NCBI GenBank assembly: GCA_033980235.1
Contig: CM067059.1
Span: forward strand, 15,572,100-15,636,099
Source: Diadema setosum
Lineage: Eukaryota; Echinodermata; Echinoidea; Diadematoida; Diadematidae
DNA length: 64,000 nucleotides
Reading direction: 5' to 3'
A model generated the notes under the pieces. It saw nothing but the letters and a program-made list of their open reading frames with translations, made no database searches and was not told the origin of the DNA. Shown here piece by piece: positions 13,070 to 24,349 of this stretch (the first letter of the stretch is position 1; every line of letters begins with the position of its first letter). The translations under genes were made by a program, and so were the position numbers.

Positions 13070-13584
13070 CAGTCCAACCTCTGTTGTCCAGCCATATTTA
13101 GACCGGTGCCCGCCGCCCGTCCGGATAAGCAATTTGGCCGGATATGGGAGAAAAATGTTTATATGTACTAGTACAATGTACATGGACACTTGTAGCTGCT
13201 GACCCAGTGGTAACTGAAGTACTGTGGGTAGCGTACACTGCAACTGTTGTGTAGTCTATTCTAGCCCACTTAATATCATAGTCCGTTTTTTGTGACGGAA
13301 ACTGAAACATTTCAATATAAAATTCAGAACAGGTTTCCATTGGGAATATTATAGGTAAATCTTGTGAGTTTGTAAGAGTTTTAACCCGTTGAGGAAGGTT
13401 TGATTTTGCTACAACAAGCATTTCCCATAGACAAGTGCCCGAGTATACTCGGGACTCGTCCTAAACGGGTTAATTGAGTTTGAAATCACTTTCTTTTTTC
13501 TTCCGTCTTAATAACTTGGCAAAAAAGTCTGATTGATAGAGAATTCTGGATAATAGAGGGCTGAACAATCGAGGTCGGACTTTA
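13070..13584. mobile_element. pogo/Tigger-like MITE carrying a nested insertion
   Basis: The left end TACAGTCCAACCTCTGTTGT and the right end (reverse strand) TATAAAGTCCGACCTCGATT are inverted and share the (C)AGT..AACCTC pattern of pogo/Tigger-type termini. TA borders both sides. The interior has ccgtccggataagcaatt, related to the element at 60562. The 93-bp TTAA element at 13381-13473 sits inside it. Confidence 0.7.
13381..13473. mobile_element. 93-bp TTAA palindromic element, copy 1
   Basis: It begins TTAACCCGTTGAGGA and ends AAACGGGTTAA, with an internal perfect palindrome cgagtatactcg. A copy of the same length (93 bp) lies in the opposite orientation at 61479-61571. TTAA at both ends fits piggyBac-type insertion, or the TTAA may be part of the terminal repeat. 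Confidence 0.75.
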
Positions 13585-13964
13585 TATTTGAAGTAAATTC
13601 TACATTAACAGTGCACTTTTCTGTTCTTAAATGCCATCATCCTGTTTATCAATTGAAATGCAGAGATGTAACAACCTATAGTGTAGATGCACATTGTATA
13701 TCAAGTTGTGAGATTTCATCCCACAGGCCATACTGGAAACACTGTGATTTCCACCACATTATATGCAAACACACACACACAAATGACAACTATCATTGCT
13801 GATCATTATGCGATTTAAAAAAAAAAAAAAAAAAAAAAATTGTTTTGCGTCCGGAATCAAGGCTACAGAAAAAGGGATACAGTCAGGAAGATGAAATGGA
13901 AGAGAAACGAGCAACTCTCATCTTCATTGAAAGGCATCTTTAGTGTTTTGCCTACCTGACTCAC

Positions 13965-14162
13965 TTTCCTCTCTTTCAGCTTTACAAAATTAAGCATGAC
14001 ATGGCTCTCGTTTTCTGCACACGCAAACAACTGTGCAAGGTGGACACGCCTATATCTGTATTGCTCAACACACAATTCAAGCAGTCTGATATACATTGTA
14101 TTCAGAAAGACTGATTTGAGAAATTCTAGAGGCAATGGCTCTCTTTGCCTGTCACAGTGCAA
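13965..14162 (-). CDS. Gene A internal exon (best supported)
   Basis: A 198-base minus-strand exon. The acceptor reads ctgacttattgtag before TTGCACTG. The donor GAGGAAA/GTGAGTC lies at 13965, and an in-frame alternative 9 bases further (GTCAG/GTAGGC) lies at 13956; both are phase 0. The translation runs LHCDRQREPLPLEFLKSVFL, then NTMYIRLLELCVEQYRYRRV, then HLAQLFACAENESH and MLNFVKLKERK, with no stop over 66 codons. The leucine and aromatic spacing suggests an alpha-helical repeat-type protein, but no family is recognised. It enters in phase 0, as required by the exon at 15673-15853. Confidence 0.72.
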
Positions 14163-15672
14163 CTACAATAAGTCAGTAAGCTGCTTTAGATTGCTTGCTT
14201 AATGCAAATTTTGTACAGTAAGAGCTGGGTGATTCTGTTGGAAGATGTCATTTAAACTGCTTGCGTGTCTAATCAGACATAAGAGAACACTGTCATTATT
14301 ACAAATTTTAATGGCCAATGTAATTATCAACCATCTGAATTATGTGCAACTGTGAAAATTATACTGCATGATTGCAGTGACATTTTACTGCAGGAATAGC
14401 ATCAGTTATTTTCTGGCATTACTAAATAGTCAATACTTAAGATTCTACTCACTTAGATACTACCACCATCAGGTTTATAACAACTAGTTTTCGGGGTTTT
14501 TTTTTCATCAATTTTTTGATTTTCTTTTTCTTATACCCAATTTGGACAATTTATGAGCCCTTTCAGTCACTTTTTCAGATTTTTCAACATTCTAATACTG
14601 CCCAATTTCAAATATGATGTAATCCTACCCATGTAGTTAACATGAAAGCTTAAGCATCAGAATAACATTCAGTTTAAAGAGCGTGAAACCTACAACCTAA
14701 GGAAAATGTCAAAATGACAACAACAAAAACAGGTTGTTGTTTTTTTTTACATTACTTCACACACAATACTCCAAAAACTGTCAACATTTCCATCAATATG
14801 TATGTTATGCAAACAATTTCAAACATCAAACAAATTCAGACATGGATGTTACATAAAAAAAAATGAACTATACAGACAAAAAAAAAAATAATGACATGTC
14901 AGCCGATGTTACCCCACCACAAATTTGAATTGAAGCTATACTTTATACGCAAAACAAAACAAACAAAGAAACTCCTACATTTTTTAATGTAATCAAATCC
15001 ATTTAATCCTTTCCTGCTGTAGAAGTAGATTCCTGAAATTACAGTGGCAGCACAAATTACGGAAGAAATTCTATGCATTACTGCTGGTAAGTAGGAGATT
15101 ACTTATAATTGCTTTCACTCATTATACTATCATGAGAAGGATGTTCTATCAATGTGATGGTGAACAATGCAAAATATGACATCCGGGTTTGGCTGTGATA
15201 AATGATATTAATTTCTCCTAGAAGACGCTTCTTCGCTTTCTGCAAGTCATGTAACATAGTGCATACCAACTGTTCAGTCCGTCAATGCTAATAACACCCA
15301 AATTTTCTCTCAAGTCAGTTTATGTAGAAGCACAATATTTTTTCTTTGATTTGAAGCAGAACTCAATTCCCTGTAATTTTGCAGATGTGACAACATTTTT
15401 TTTTTTTTGGATGTTCACTTTCAGTGAAAGAATGAAATAAATTATCCATTTCCTTGAAAAAAAAAATGATTATATGAATGATATTCCATGCAAAAAGCAA
15501 CTGAGGTACATGTAGTTGCATATCATACATGCAGATGATGTCTCTTGCAAGGACTGACTCACGTACAAAATGCTTTATATTACCACATGGCCTTGTCATA
15601 TGACTTCCATTATTTTATTTCATCAGTGATCTTAATACAAATTGTCTTTCAGTTTCAATCATGTGTTCTTAC
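14163..15672. other. Intron of gene A
   Basis: AT-rich, with T and A homopolymers (14496-14505, 14738-14748, 14857-14888, 15396-15408). No transposon ends were matched. Confidence 0.45.
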
Positions 15673-15853
15673 CACTACAATCATGTAATGAAAATCTCTC
15701 CATGAGGCACACTCAGGGCCTCCAAAGATTATAATGCAAATAACATTGAAGAAGGACCTTATATTTTGTTGCTTTGATATTCTTTTATGACACACTATAC
15801 CCATGGCTAGAGCACTGTTGCCATGGTGACCCCTGATTATGTAGTGAATGCCC
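15673..15853 (-). CDS. Gene A internal exon
   Basis: A 181-base minus-strand exon with strong borders: acceptor acgtcactttcag before GGGCATTC, and donor GTAGTG/GTAAGAAC. It starts with one base completing a codon (phase 2 intron) and ends in phase 0. The translation includes GIHYIIRGHHGNSALAMGIV, CHKRISKQQNIRSFF, NVICIIIFGGPECASW and RDFHYMIVV. The acceptor phase matches the donor at 20458 and the donor phase matches the acceptor at 14162. The family is unknown. Confidence 0.7.
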
Positions 15854-16206
15854 CTGAAAGTGACGTATGATATTGCACATGAACTAAATAAATGCAAATC
15901 ATATGCAGAATTTTGAGGTTAACACACTTTCAGTTTACAGGGGCTTGATGTGCAAATTTATGTCCTCATAGCAATCCTGAGATGATCTTCTTTTTTTCCA
16001 TTATTACTTTCTAGTTGCATTTACAGCCAAAACCATGAAGAAAAAAATCTGTGGGCAGAGATTCTTAGAAATTCAGTTGCTGCATCAGTGGAGGAATGTC
16101 AACAAGTGATGTCAATATTAAAAATTCCTGTATGATAACAACTGTCAGTCTCATAATACTGCACTGATGAAAATTCAAGCATTATGAGATGTTATCCTGT
16201 ATCTTG

Positions 16207-16756
16207 AGACCCCGTTTACAGTGCAGGGCTCGGCCTAGCCCGCCTTCATTTCAGTGTAAACGCGCAAAAGGCCAAATGCGGGGCCCAAATTGGCCGCGCA
16301 TTTGGCCACGCTCTTGAGGTGGTCTCGTTCGCGGCCGAGCCCGGCCTTTTCTCAGTGTACACGCAAACGGCCAAATGCGCGGCCAATTTTAGTCTGGCTT
16401 CCAAACCCTCTGCCCGTACTATTTCGCTATTCAGGATATTAACCCCCTCAACGTCGAAAACTAGTAGAGTTTAAGGTGGTTTTGTCCTGTAAAGGATTTT
16501 TCCTTCGGCAAAGGCCTTTGCCCAAACGGCGACTTCATCGCCACGGAATCAAGTTGGCAAAGGGTCTGACAACCAGACTATACCAAATTGCGTTTGTTTA
16601 CAAGCAGAGCGCCACTACGACAAAATATTGAAAGGTTTGAATTAAAAGCGTGGCCGAGCCCGGCAGTGTAAACGGACAAAATTGCGGGGCTTGGCCCCGC
16701 AATTGAGGCTGGGCTCGGCCGCGGCTCGGCCCAGCCCTGCACTGTAAACGGGGTCT
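16207..16756. mobile_element. GC-rich MITE with long TIRs
   Basis: The left terminus AGACCCCGTTTACAGTGCAG and the right terminus (reverse strand) are inverted copies; the right end reads ctgcactgtaaacggggtct. Subterminal inverted blocks tcagtgtaaacgcgcaaaag and gcagtgtaaacggacaaaat repeat the theme. The element is far richer in GC and CpG (ggcccggcc words) than its host DNA. The target duplication is not certain. Confidence 0.75.
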
Positions 16757-17814
16757 AAGATGTCCACAGAGAGAAAAAAAAAAAAATCAAATCGGGGGGG
16801 GGGGGGGGGGGTAATGGTGTTCAATACACAAATCTTTTTGATAAACCATTAGAAATTGCTTTCAATTTTATCTTTCATGCTGCAAGTTTTACAATTTCAC
16901 TTGTAAAGATGTAAGGCCAAGTAAAAAAAGAAAGCAGTTTCTCGTCCGGGTTTTTTGAGCAAGGAGATGAGGGAGGTCCTTACTATTTGATATCTTACTA
17001 TTTTTTCGAGGATTGTCAAAATGAAAGGAACATGTGTTTCTCGTCCGGTAATTCTGAGAAAGGTAACGAGAGAGGGCTTTACTATTTTCTATATCCAATT
17101 TATGAAATGAAATATCACTCTGGTAGCTGTGTTATGAGAGACCAGGTCCCAAGTGTATGTCTTGCCAGCACTCTGTGCATTTTCAAACAAATAGATTTAT
17201 GTACCATACTTGAAATGAAACTTCATGCATGCAGAAATACATTTGCTTTTCCTTTCCACTACAGATGTCAAGGGAAAATGACCATCTTAATACTGGTATT
17301 TAGTGTTGTAATGGCATTTCTGATACCAGTGTACTTGCAATTCTGATGTATTGTGCTATTAATTGAAACAGGTATAAAACACTCTATCAACAAATGTACG
17401 ACTGAAATAAATTCCATGATATTCAAAACACTGCTTTATTTATCATTGGTGTTTGTGACTTTTTGTGTCCACACAGCTGCGCTGTAGGCCTATCTGCATC
17501 TCTTCACAGCACAATTGTAGCACATTCAACTGGAAACTGGCTGGTACAATTGCAGATGGATGTCAAAATGATACTGATATGGCATTATAGCATTAAACAT
17601 TTAAAGATGTTTCTTCATGTGCTAAAAAGACATTTGATAATCACTCATCATTTGGATGATGAATGATTCAATGACACTAACATTACAGGTGATGAATTTA
17701 CATCGTAAAGAAAAGTATCCCGCAGAAATACGAGACAAACCAGAATCCGTGGAAAAGTTATTTATTTTGTAGATACACCCATTTAATAATTCTACATTTG
17801 CTGGAAAAGCGCAT
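16757..17814. other. Non-coding; G tract and a short tandem duplication
   Basis: A G17 tract lies at about 16794-16811. A unit of about 100 bp containing tttctcgtccgg and ttactattt is present twice, at about 16937-17037 and 17038-17097. No exon is supported. Confidence 0.45.
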
Positions 17815-18330
17815 TCATTTTCTCTTCAAAATAGAATACATCGCCGTCAGATGCAAGACAGCTGACAGACCAGGGGATGGGGACCCTGACAGCCACAGAC
17901 ACGCATACGCGGCCGGCACGGCCACTGCACTGTACACTGCACACACATGCACGTAGTCACAATGACATGAAAATGTATACATACAAACTCGATACAATCC
18001 TCACAAGCATTTGTACAGTACAATTCATCCGCTTAAAATATGAGAAACGGGGAAAAATACGAACAATGCGTGAAATATGCGAGGAATATCAGCGAATTGT
18101 TCGCAAAAAAATGTTGCCGCTATCGCATTCACAACGTACCGAGTGCGCTGTACATCACAGCTCAGGCCCGCGCGCCCATCCAACTACAGTGTACTGTATG
18201 TATACAGTTCGACTGCTTTGTGGGTCATTCCTTCTTGCCGAGCTCGCAGTGTGAAATGCATGCATTATATTATTACATACGCACTACAGAAGCTACAGCT
18301 GTAGAGGACGCAAGGTGTATTTAGAAATGA
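17815..18330. other. CpG-enriched segment
   Basis: This segment has many CpGs (acgcatacgcggccggcacg, cgcgcgcccatcc), unlike the flanks. It could be a diverged transposon or a regulatory segment; no matching ends and no exon were found. Open frames exist in three phases but none has recognisable motifs. Confidence 0.3.
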
Positions 18331-18385
18331 GAAATCACGATTGGTAGGTGAATTGTCGATATTTTTTTTTTCGGCGGCCGAAAAA

Positions 18386-18560
18386 ATAGTAAATATCAAA
18401 AAGGTCGATGCGGCAACTGAAATTCAATGCGGGCGGGGAGCGAGCTTGGACGAGAATAATGAATTTCTTGGAATTTTCAGCGCCATTTTGAAAATAGTAA
18501 ATAGTAAAAAAATCGATGCGGCAGCCAAAATCGATGCGCGCCAGGACGAGAAACTGGTTT
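18386..18560 (+). repeat. Two-unit ~105-bp direct repeat with an open frame
   Basis: The unit containing gtaaatatcaaaaaggtcga and tgcggcaactgaaattcaat recurs about 105 bp later as gtaaatagtaaaaaaatcga, tgcggcagccaaaatcgatg. In one plus-strand frame the units translate as KIVNIKKVDAATEI and KIVNSKKIDAAAKI. Whether this is translated is unknown. Confidence 0.45.
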
Positions 18561-18792
18561 CTTATTTTACTTGGCCTAATAAACTGTACGTCTTCATCAT
18601 TTTGCAGTGTACAGAGAAATAATCTTATTCACTTTGAAGGTATTAAAGAAAAAAATATTGAAATACCTGAATAAACTAAGTGGAACCAAAAGGAGAACAT
18701 CATGCTGGTGGTGTATAACTGTAAAGTTTTCAAAGCTCTAATAAACCATTCAAATATTATGCACAATTTTGAAGGTTCACATCAGTGTCACA

Positions 18793-18988
18793 TACTGTAA
18801 AGGTGGAAATTTTCGCGCATTTCGCGCAACCAGAAACTAGCGTGAAAATAAAAGCATGCAAATATTTTTGCTTGCCATATGTTCCTGTGCGTGATGTCTT
18901 GATTCCGCGGAATTAAAAACACACGAAACTCTTCTTACCCGGCCAAGCGCGAAGAATTAGTCGCGCAAAAATATCCACTTTTACAGTA
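18793..18988. mobile_element. MITE family 1, best copy
   Basis: A 196-bp element beginning TACTGTAAAGGTGGAAATTT and ending aaatatccacttttacagta, with TA at each border. The interior contains gcgcatttcgcgcaaccaga and aaataaaagcatgcaaatat. This is the clearest copy of the family in the window. Confidence 0.82.
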
Positions 18989-19635
18989 ATCACAGGGAGG
19001 AACTGTCTTGATATGATTTAGAAATCAAATTATACTCAACACTGCTATGACTGGTTTACTTCTATTGCTCACAATGATCAGGGGATATTTTTGTTCAAAA
19101 ATTAAAACTATAAGACAGCCAATCCCTTTTGCATGCAAATTTTTGAAAAATTGGTGAGAACACTTAGGTATTGAAGAAAACACTATTTGGAAACCTCCTG
19201 TAAATTTTGAACTAAAGAGGGTCTTTATTTGTTTAGTTAAATTGACCGTCAAGATTTGAATAATTTTTGCGAAATTACAAATCTAAATACTAGTCTAGTT
19301 TTAAAGACCTGTGTGATGCACTTAGTTGTACATGTAGTTCATGTAAGTGGTGTGTTGTTATTTGCCATTGATAACAAAGTAAGAGAAGCTACTGAATTCT
19401 TCTTTTCTGACAGCTTTAACATGCATATCTGTTGTTCGAAGTTTAAGTATATTACAACCACAGGAGGATTAATGTATGCTGCTGTGCCTAGTACACAGAA
19501 TACGTTACGGTGAGCGTTTGGTGCATTATTTGAATTTTAACAGCTAACAACCTTCAAATATCACAGAAATGTAATAGATTTACAACAGTCTTGTCATTCT
19601 GGTGGAATATATCATGTTCTTTGCTATTTGGGAAT

Positions 19636-19834
19636 GGCCATCTTTAAGCTGTTATTTTTGCAAGGGTTTAAGTTTTGCAAATTTAATAACACACGGAAAT
19701 GTCGCCAGGCGCTACAGGGCAATAATGCATTTATGATAGCATTGGCATCAACTCGCAAAAAAAAAAAAAAAAAAAAAAAATCATCTTGTGAAAATGTTTG
19801 TGACCTCATTTACGAAAATAACAGCTTTAACTAC
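19636..19834. mobile_element. MITE family 2 copy, eroded ends
   Basis: ttaagctgttatttttgc and acgaaaataacagcttta are inverted. The interior has cacacggaaatgtcgcca and gcaataatgcatttatgat, shared with the other family 2 copies. An A22 run lies inside at 19759-19780. Confidence 0.65.
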
Positions 19835-20080
19835 AAGCCCTAAAAGGGGGTCATTATTAATGCTTGTACAATGCTCTTGTACTATATATATGAGATGCTC
19901 TTGCTTTTAAACCAAAACTTGAGTACAAAGACCATGAGAGAATAGAGTGTTTTCAAGGCAGTGATTTGCATTAACTGAAAAGAGATAAAAGGATAAGTCC
20001 ACCTTCATATACATGTGAATTGAGTGAATGCAGCAATATCAGTAGAACACATCAGTGAAAGTTTGGGGAAAATTGGACAA

Positions 20081-20268
20081 TACTGTATGTATGCTGGTAT
20101 TTTTGTGAATTTCGCGATAACACATGAAAATGTCACCATGCGCTGAGGTAATAGTACGCTTATGATGGCCTCTGTGTCAATTCACGAAAACCATATCTCG
20201 TTGAAACTGTCTGTGACCTCCTCATTTGCGAAAATATCTATGCGCAAAAAATAACAGCATATACAGTA
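20081..20268. mobile_element. MITE family 2 copy
   Basis: It begins TACTGTATGTATGCTGGTAT and ends ataacagcatatacagta, bordered by TA. It contains gcgaaaatatctatgcgc and gaaactgtctgtgacctcc. Confidence 0.75.
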
Positions 20269-20457
20269 CTGCCTTGGCTATAATCTCTCCCCTCCCTTTT
20301 GGGGTAAAGTTGATAAGAATTCATCCCTGACTGAATGTATGCCTGCTTATACAATACACAAACACAAGCACACACAGACACACACACAAATATGGTTTCA
20401 GCTGCTGCAGGATCATCCAGATATTGATCGACTGCACCAGATATCTACGGGTCTTAC

Positions 20458-20547
20458 TCCATTATATCAGCAAAGGGAAAGGTCCATGGAATGAATGACC
20501 ATTCATTATGCATTAATTCAGAGGGACAAGATATGAGTGGATTGGAT
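20458..20547 (-). CDS. Gene A internal exon (tentative)
   Basis: A 90-base open segment on the minus strand between CTGCAG/ATCC and ATGGA/GTAAGAC. The donor is good; the acceptor has a poor pyrimidine tract, so the left border is uncertain. The frame stays open upstream to about 20620, so another acceptor is possible. The translation includes SNPLISCPSELMHNEW and SFIPWTFPFADIM. It starts with one base of a codon and ends in phase 2, matching the exon at 22229-22304 upstream and the exon at 15673-15853 downstream. Confidence 0.45.
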
Positions 20548-20990
20548 CTGCAGTTTTTTTCCCCCCTTGCATTGCAGAATAAACATGTTGGTACACTAAT
20601 TTCCATGTTAAGACACTATCCACTGTGTATAACATAATTTATTTTCTGTATGCTGATACTACATACTAGACAATATTGCAGCACCACTGTGGATATTCAC
20701 TATTGAATTGCAATACTTCACATTACGCGTGTACAAGGAGGTTCAAAAGATGGAGTCATAACAGTCTTAATTCCTTTTGATCCCATGTTTGATACCACCA
20801 CTCAAAAATAGGAAGATGATGGATTCAGGTCTCATTGCATGACCAGCCATTCTCTAAGGAAAATACATCTTTATGATCATGATATTTACTTTTCACAACT
20901 ACTTATTTAAGATGAGTGGTATACATACTGTTAAAACACTGCACTGCATGAATAGAAATTGCACAAAAAATGCTAAAATAGAAATAAAAA

Positions 20991-21031
20991 AACATCATGC
21001 CTCCCGCACCACTTCGTGGTGGAGGCATAAA
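20991..21031 (+). repeat. Fragment of the retroposon-type 3' end
   Basis: catcatgcctcccgcaccac followed by ttcgtggtggaggcataaaa is the same terminal hairpin plus A-rich tail as the end of the repeat at 33838-34762. Only the tail is present, as expected for a 5'-truncated copy. Confidence 0.6.
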
Positions 21032-22228
21032 AATTACTTCACTGAACTTCATCTGGACACTAACTCAATAAAGCACCAACCGTGAAGACAACACCATATC
21101 AGCTTTATTTGTCAGAATTAATCGGCAAAGTGATAAAGTCAGTTTGCCATGAGTGTACAATTTCAAACACTTTCACAACATACAGCTTAGATTTTCACTT
21201 TTGCACATACAATGTACTTTTATTCCTAGATAGGAATCATTCTTGTTTTATTAATATGCTTTATCATAAGGTGAAATTTCATTTTACACCATTTGATAAG
21301 TCAAGAAGCAAAATATATCCAAAATGTAGTAATATAGAAAATGGTCACAAGTGCGATGGTACAAGATTTCGCACAAGGTGGAAAATAGAGACGCTCTATT
21401 CAATGAGGCAACGCTGAGTAGAAAAGTGCGCCCCATCTTTCACTGAGTGTGAAATCTTGTTCCATTGCATTAATGAGTAAAGGCCATACACTATTTGTTC
21501 TACAAAACACCTCAGATGTAAACAGACATGGTCCACACAGATTCTTGAATTTAGCACAGAAATGACAACAATTTTCATAAATGGCGAATGAGTAGCTGCC
21601 CAGTCACAGTCAGTCGTCAAGTGTATATATATATATACACATATGTATGTACGCAAAACCGACTGGTTCTAGTTGTTTGCAAAAATATGAGTGACAAAAG
21701 TACAAGCACGTTTGCAATTGTTGAGTGCACATGGCAAATGTTTGTTTATTATGATATCAGAGCTATGCAATGGAACACATGAGTTATCTGTTTTTGCTCT
21801 TAAACAAAATTGCACAGCTTACAGCCACAGTGTGCAATGGTACTTTTGTCTGAATGTCATGTGATGGGCAATCAACCGATTGGATAGCTACATTCTTTGT
21901 AGGTGTTGTATTTATAAACTTTTATATCAAAGCATTTAAAGGGATGTTATTGTTTGTCATTAATATAGAGTTTTATCTAAAAATCAACATTTAATGTTCT
22001 ATTGGTTCCTGTGCTGTGCTGGTAGTGATGAATCACCAAACTGTATATTTTTTCAATTATTAATATCATCATTTGTTTTAATCAGACAACCTTGTGATTA
22101 TTTCAGGTGGGAAAAGAATTATAGTCTAAATATTTATCATTGACCTTTAAGTCCTATGTATTTGACATACCCAGTAATTAATACCAATCTAATCTCAAGT
22201 GCACATATACATATCTGTACATGTACAC

Positions 22229-22304
22229 ATAATATCTTTCAATTCTTCATCATCCAGACTAAGTTCAGCAATACATCCCACATTCCCATACATTGTTACC
22301 TCCA
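22229..22304 (-). CDS. Gene A internal exon
   Basis: A 76-base minus-strand exon with a strong acceptor (gtgcaacctattcag before TGGAGGTA) and a modest donor (GATATTAT/GTGTAC). The translation reads VEVTMYGNVGCIAELSLDDE, then ELKDI. It enters with two bases of a codon and leaves in phase 2, matching the exon at 20458-20547. Confidence 0.5.
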
Positions 22305-22502
22305 CTGAATAGGTTGCACATATATATACATTAGTGTTGAAAATAGAAAAAAAAAAACTGATATTCATGGAAGGCATTCTGAACAATGACAATGGAGAAT
22401 GTTTCCTATGTCATTCACACAGTTGCTTGAGGATTCCTTAAAAATCATTATGCTTGGCTAAACCATTTTTTTTTTATTAAAAACAAAAGCTACATTATGA
22501 CC

Positions 22503-22873
22503 TTAAAGGGGAAGGCTAAGGCTAGTACCTGATCAGTGGGAATCAGTGCGAATGCTGGGGGATGATTGTTCCAATCCTTGTGGGATTCATTTAAGAGTAC
22601 ACTATATATCTACTGTTGTGTGAAAATCATTTGCTTCAGAACGGTCTCATATTCAAGTAATGTGCAGATTAATGCCCCGTCACTGACCAGGGACGCTTAC
22701 CTGGAAACATTAAACTGCACATTACTTGAATATGAGACCATTCTGAAGCAAATAGTTTTCACACAACAATAGATATATAATGTACTCTTGAATGACTCCC
22801 ATAAGGATTGGAACTATCATCTCCCAGCATTTCCACTGATTCCCACTGATCAGTTACTAGCCTTCCCCTTTAA
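22503..22873. mobile_element. Fold-back MITE with TTAA target (family 4)
   Basis: TTAA at 22503-22506 and 22870-22873 bounds inverted termini AGGGGAAGGCTA. The inverted arms are long: tattcaagtaatgtgcag in the left arm and ctgcacattacttgaata in the right arm. The loop is near 22675-22710 (ccccgtcactgaccaggg). The arms are almost identical, so it can extrude as one hairpin of about 170 bp per arm. It fits a piggyBac-type non-autonomous element. Confidence 0.82.
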
Positions 22874-23668
22874 AGTACATTTTATCATACATTGTACACT
22901 GCTGGTTAAATTTAGTTAATTTCTACCTTAGCTGTCTTCTTCAACAGAATCATAACAAACACTAAAGTATTGTAAATGATAGTACTACACAGGGTTGGTT
23001 TAAATTCAGGTTACTTGAACAGAAGGTCCATTACACACTGTCAAATATCTTGTTCATCTCTATCTTAAAATGAATGCTTTTCTAAAGTCCTACATGTGAC
23101 TGGGTTAAATTCAGTTCTGTTTTGCATCATGTCAATGGCACAATGTACTACTGCATAATTTACATTCATATCATATTGTAAGGTGACATTTATAAGAAGT
23201 CAAGTGTTTATGACTAAAATGATTATGCATGCATAAGGATGTGGGCGTGGCAGATATTAGCAGCTGCACTGAAGATGAGCCGCATCTCTGGACAAGAGCT
23301 GTGTATGCATACAATTGAACAACCCGTAAATAGGTACACTGTACGTAGTTGTATGATCAGCCCCGATGGCATTTTAAAGTTTAAGGTGCAACAGGCACAG
23401 CCAAATAATTTCCCTTCCTCCAGAAATTTCAGCAAATGATTGCCTGGTCATTTCTGATGTTAGGGGTGTTCAAGCATTGATGCATAATTTCAGACATGAC
23501 TTGAACCATTTAATTGGCAAGAATGACTAAAATTGAATGATACAATGAAGATGGAATAAAAGAAATAGAAGAGGAAGGAAAAGAAGGAAATACAACTGAG
23601 AAGGAGAATTACTGTTGTAGCATCAGTAGAAGGTGGTGCAAATAAAATGTCAGTATTAGTAGTAGTAG

Positions 23669-24136
23669 TTAAAGGGGACCTCCGGATGATTTTCAGACTT
23701 TTACATTTGAACAACTATAATTCAGTTAAACTGAGTACAGAGTTTCAGAATTTATAGTGATTGGGATGAGGAATGAGAATGTTTTCAAAATTTGTAACAA
23801 ATTGCAAGGAACAAGGATGATGACATGGCAGCCTCACCATAGGAATGCATGAGTTGGGGCTCACGGAAGCAGAACAAAAGAAGAAGGCATGCATAGATTC
23901 TTCACAGGTGAACTTGTTGAGCAAGTGGTATTGTAATGGAATTGCACTGTTACATTTCTGAAATATATGAGGCTCTGATGTCATCAACACTGTTCAGTGT
24001 AATTTGTTTAAGATTTTCATTTTATTGGTTTCTCTGCTCAAGGACCACAACAAATTCCACGAATCTATACATGGAGCTTTTGATTTATGTACTACATGAT
24101 GTGAAATTATGAAAATCGTCCGGAATGTCCCTTTAA
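23669..24136. mobile_element. TTAA element, 468 bp
   Basis: TTAA at 23669-23672 and 24133-24136 is followed inward by AAGGGGACCTCCGGATGATT on the left and, inverted, aaaatcgtccggaatgtccc on the right. The interior includes a partial inverted arrangement (gatgacatggc, ctgatgtcatcaac). No open frame is of interest. Confidence 0.72.
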
Positions 24137-24344
24137 AAGCAGAAGTAGAAACATGAGAAGACACAGAAATATGGAAGGAAGACATGCTTAGCATTTCCAT
24201 TACTGGCATTCATGGTAATTTTTCAGCTCTAAACATGGACTACATTGTGTAGGTCAAGATTCCTGCCTGTTTCAGCAAAATGAAGCTACAATCAACTGCA
24301 TTTAGCTCAGAATCAGCTATTAAAGTAGCCACTAAATTCTTGGG
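24137..24344. other. Short unique spacer left of the retrotransposon
   Basis: No feature was recognised. It gives the left flank used for the target-site check of the retrotransposon. Confidence 0.5.
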
Positions 24345-24345
24345 A

Positions 24346-24349
24346 AACT
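24346..24349. other. Target-site duplication, left (AACT)
   Basis: AACT directly precedes the TG that opens the left LTR. The same AACT follows the CA that closes the right LTR at 31783-31786. If the terminal A is shared, the duplication can be read as five bases, AAACT. Four to six bases is normal for Ty3/gypsy integrases. Confidence 0.85.
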
